Origin: Agelas oroides
Lineage: Eukaryota; Porifera; Demospongiae; Agelasida; Agelasidae
Direction of reading: 5' to 3'
Length of the DNA stretch: 64,000 nt
Assembly: GCA_949130485.1 (NCBI GenBank)
Contig: OX422199.1
Span: 6,978,402 to 7,042,401, forward strand
The translations under genes and the position numbers were made by a program. A model generated the notes under the pieces. It did not search any database and had not been told where the DNA came from. It worked only from the letters and a program-made list of their open reading frames with translations. How positions within the stretch are numbered: position 1 is the first letter of the stretch; each line of letters begins with the position of its first letter. This document shows, one piece after another, positions 62,103-64,000 of this stretch.

Positions 62103-63160
62103 TCATGAAGATTCCTCCTGAAGGATTCTTGTTTCCATGTACCCCTCCTCTTCGTCAGAAGTTAATTGCATTCTTTGGATAGTTTGTGCATTATAGTGTG
62201 GAAGGGCTAGCCTTGTCATGATTTCCGAGTCTGTCCAATTTCTATCTTTTTTCTTGGGTGTGACAGTTCCACTGTTAACTTCGCTGCCACTGTTGTTCTT
62301 TATGTACCCCTCACTGTCTTGATAGAACCCCGAGTCATCAGTAGGGAAGGTTGGTGATAACAGAACAGAACTTGGGAAGGTGGAGAGGATAGGATCGAGA
62401 CAAGTATGATCTGTTTCTCCTAAAGTGCAGCTGGTAAGAAGAGGTGGTAGTTGTGCTGGTTGCTTCATCTGTGAACTGGACAGCTGCTGCTCAGGATCCA
62501 AACTTGGATGTATGGCTTCTTGCTGAGTTGGGTTCGAGGCAGGAATTGTGGCACTTTGCTGAATACCAGAAGTGTGTCTTATCTGTGGCGACTTTCTTGT
62601 TGAATGCTCTAAGTTTCTCTCCCAACCACCCAGTACATCTGTTATAGAAGACATCTGAAATTCTTCTTCATTTCTTGAACATGGTATTTCTCTGCCCAAG
62701 AGATCTTTCCCTTTAGAATGAGTATTGCTTCCATGTTTTGAGCGCGCTATAGCTTCCGAGAATTCTTCTAGCTGATCAGGTTCAGCTGATGATGTCTCAA
62801 ATGTCGTACTTGTTGTTGACCTTGAGTCACCCAATACATTAATGATACTAACCACAGAGCCAGGTTTAGTGGGTAAAGTATGGATACTGATAGGGTTAAA
62901 GTCCGGGTCAATTTCCTAGAAGAAACAGATCAAGGAGAACTGATAATCTCACAATATAGTGGAAAGGAAGAGCTAGTGTATGCTTAGGTATATCCTCTCA
63001 ACCCAACTGTCTTCCTTCTGACATTGCATGGATTATTGGGTAAAAGTAAGCACAATTGTTGGATGTCACTTGGTGTCTGCATTACAGAGGTTCCAATGCA
63101 TACAATTACTACATGAACTCACATCCTTTAATATGACTGCCAGTGGAAACGGTTTGTCTT
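62103..63160 (-). CDS. 3' end of a gene for a Ser/Thr-rich protein with a Tyr-containing tail
   Basis: The family is not recognised. The terminal exon is 62103-62915 (270 codons plus stop), entered in phase 0 after a TTTCTTCTAG acceptor. A likely preceding exon is 63123-63160, with a GTGAGT donor and a matching phase. The protein is hydrophilic and Ser/Thr/Gln/Pro-rich, with no membrane span. Two SxxxxVLG-type segments (SIINVLGDSR and SITDVLGGWE) repeat. Near the C-terminus it has acidic tyrosine sites (SGFYQDSEGYIKN, EEGYMETRI), resembling a receptor or adaptor signalling tail. An ATTAAA at about 61973 on this strand may be the poly(A) signal. It converges on the 118-aa membrane protein gene. 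Upstream exons were not found. Confidence 0.55.
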
Positions 63161-63664
63161 CTACTTCACAGCTACATAACAATAATTACACTGCACATAA
63201 CAATAATTGCACATAACAACAAGTGGAGGAATTACTACACTAGCTAGACAGCTGCCGGAAGTATAAATAATCTAGTCTTGTGCCCAGACCCAGGGGTGTA
63301 GACACAAGTTGAAAAGTGGGGGGCTTAATTCCAGGCGTGCAAAGTGCACCGAAAATTTTGATATATTCATAGCTCAAATTGTAGCAATTTCAGCATGTCA
63401 CTGTTGTCTTGGCGACTGCAAACCAACCCGTGGGTGAAAGTCCAAAATCTGGGGGTATTTTCGACCATGTTGAAGTGGCCTATTTGGCTGAGATCGATCC
63501 CCATCATTCATCTAGCCCTCAACAACCACCTAAATGCCATTTGGAAGCCATAATGCACGCAATGTTTCTTTTGACTAGTGAGATGCATTTAGCCAATGCT
63601 AAATGCATCTTACCGAACCCCCCCTCCCCCTCCACCTGAACCAGTCATGATCTTGGCCATAGAG
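63161..63664. other. Stretch with transposon-end fragments
   Basis: It contains CTAGTCTTGTGCCCAGACCC (also seen, with small differences, at 9618-9638) and AGGGGTGTAGACAC, which look like element ends. AACAATAA repeats lie at 63176-63220. No supported exon. Confidence 0.35.
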
Positions 63665-64000
63665 TACCGTATTTCTTCGAATAGGCGCCACCTTCAAATA
63701 GTTGCTGCCCTCGAATAGTAGCCGCACAACAAAGAGCTCTGAGTGAATAAATGCTCCCCTCGAATAGCAGCTGCGGCTAATATACACAGCACACGCACAC
63801 GTATGTGAACACTTTCTGACGAAGGTCACTGGGTGCTAGGTCTGTTCGTGTTGTACAACTCCTTTCCACGGCAGACAGCAGGAGTGAGGGCTGCGCTTAC
63901 TACTGACAGCATACCTTATCCAGCCATTGTTGATGTTGGCGGGCTTTTCAAAGAAATAAACGCCGCCCTCGAATAGTAGCCGCACAGAAACATGCAGCAA
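63665..64000. mobile_element. TACCGTATTTC-type TIR element, cut by the window end
   Basis: The left end TACCGTATTTCTTCGAATAG resembles the TACCGTA family ends. CCTCGAATAGTAGCCGCAC repeats inside at about 63711 and 63970. The right end is outside the window. Confidence 0.5.

Overview
The window is eukaryotic, animal-type DNA: split genes with GT-AG introns, long introns, MITEs, minisatellites, a LINE fragment and a large satellite block. Its dominant genes are three tandem class C GPCRs of the GABA-B type. Lineage expansion of such receptors, compact phase-conserved exons and no close vertebrate or insect match that I recognise make a sponge (probably a demosponge) the best guess. This is inference, not proof.

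Layout. (1) 1-1557, plus strand: the 3' end of a single-pass membrane protein gene, with a basic juxtamembrane stretch followed by five small exons. (2) 2095-35514, minus strand: three complete, head-to-tail GABA-B-like receptor genes, called copy A (2095-10634), copy B (12557-24444) and copy C (25050-35514). I could trace each by eye through 16 coding exons with the same boundaries and phases. They give predicted proteins of 840, 838 and 839 residues: signal peptide, Venus-flytrap domain, 7TM domain, short coiled coil, and a tiny last exon. Their introns hold minisatellites (29 x 50 bp in copy B; about 20 x 48 bp in copy C), TIR elements and fold-back repeats. A 655-bp segment directly upstream of copy A is duplicated almost perfectly. 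(3) About 36.55-57.06 kb: a satellite block of about 20.5 kb made of two related monomer families (A about 203 bp, B about 192 bp), with several orientation switches and one 200-N assembly gap. It is bordered by oppositely oriented TCCCTG simple repeats and hAT-like elements. (4) 57.2-58.4 kb: a 5'-truncated, frameshifted LINE. (5) 60.3-63.2 kb: a motif-rich promoter-like region, a three-exon gene for a 118-residue membrane protein (plus strand), and, convergent with it, the 3' end of a gene encoding a Ser/Thr-rich protein with a tyrosine-containing C-terminus (minus strand).

How the parts may work together. The receptors look like surface dimeric GPCRs: an extracellular ligand-binding clamp, a 7TM core with the conserved extracellular cysteines, and a coiled coil for pairing. 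Several positions that contact GABA in mammalian GABBR1 are not conserved, so the ligand is open. The coding exons are intact in all three copies, which argues that none is a pseudogene. Exon coordinates come from reading splice sites and comparing the three paralogues; no transcript evidence was available.
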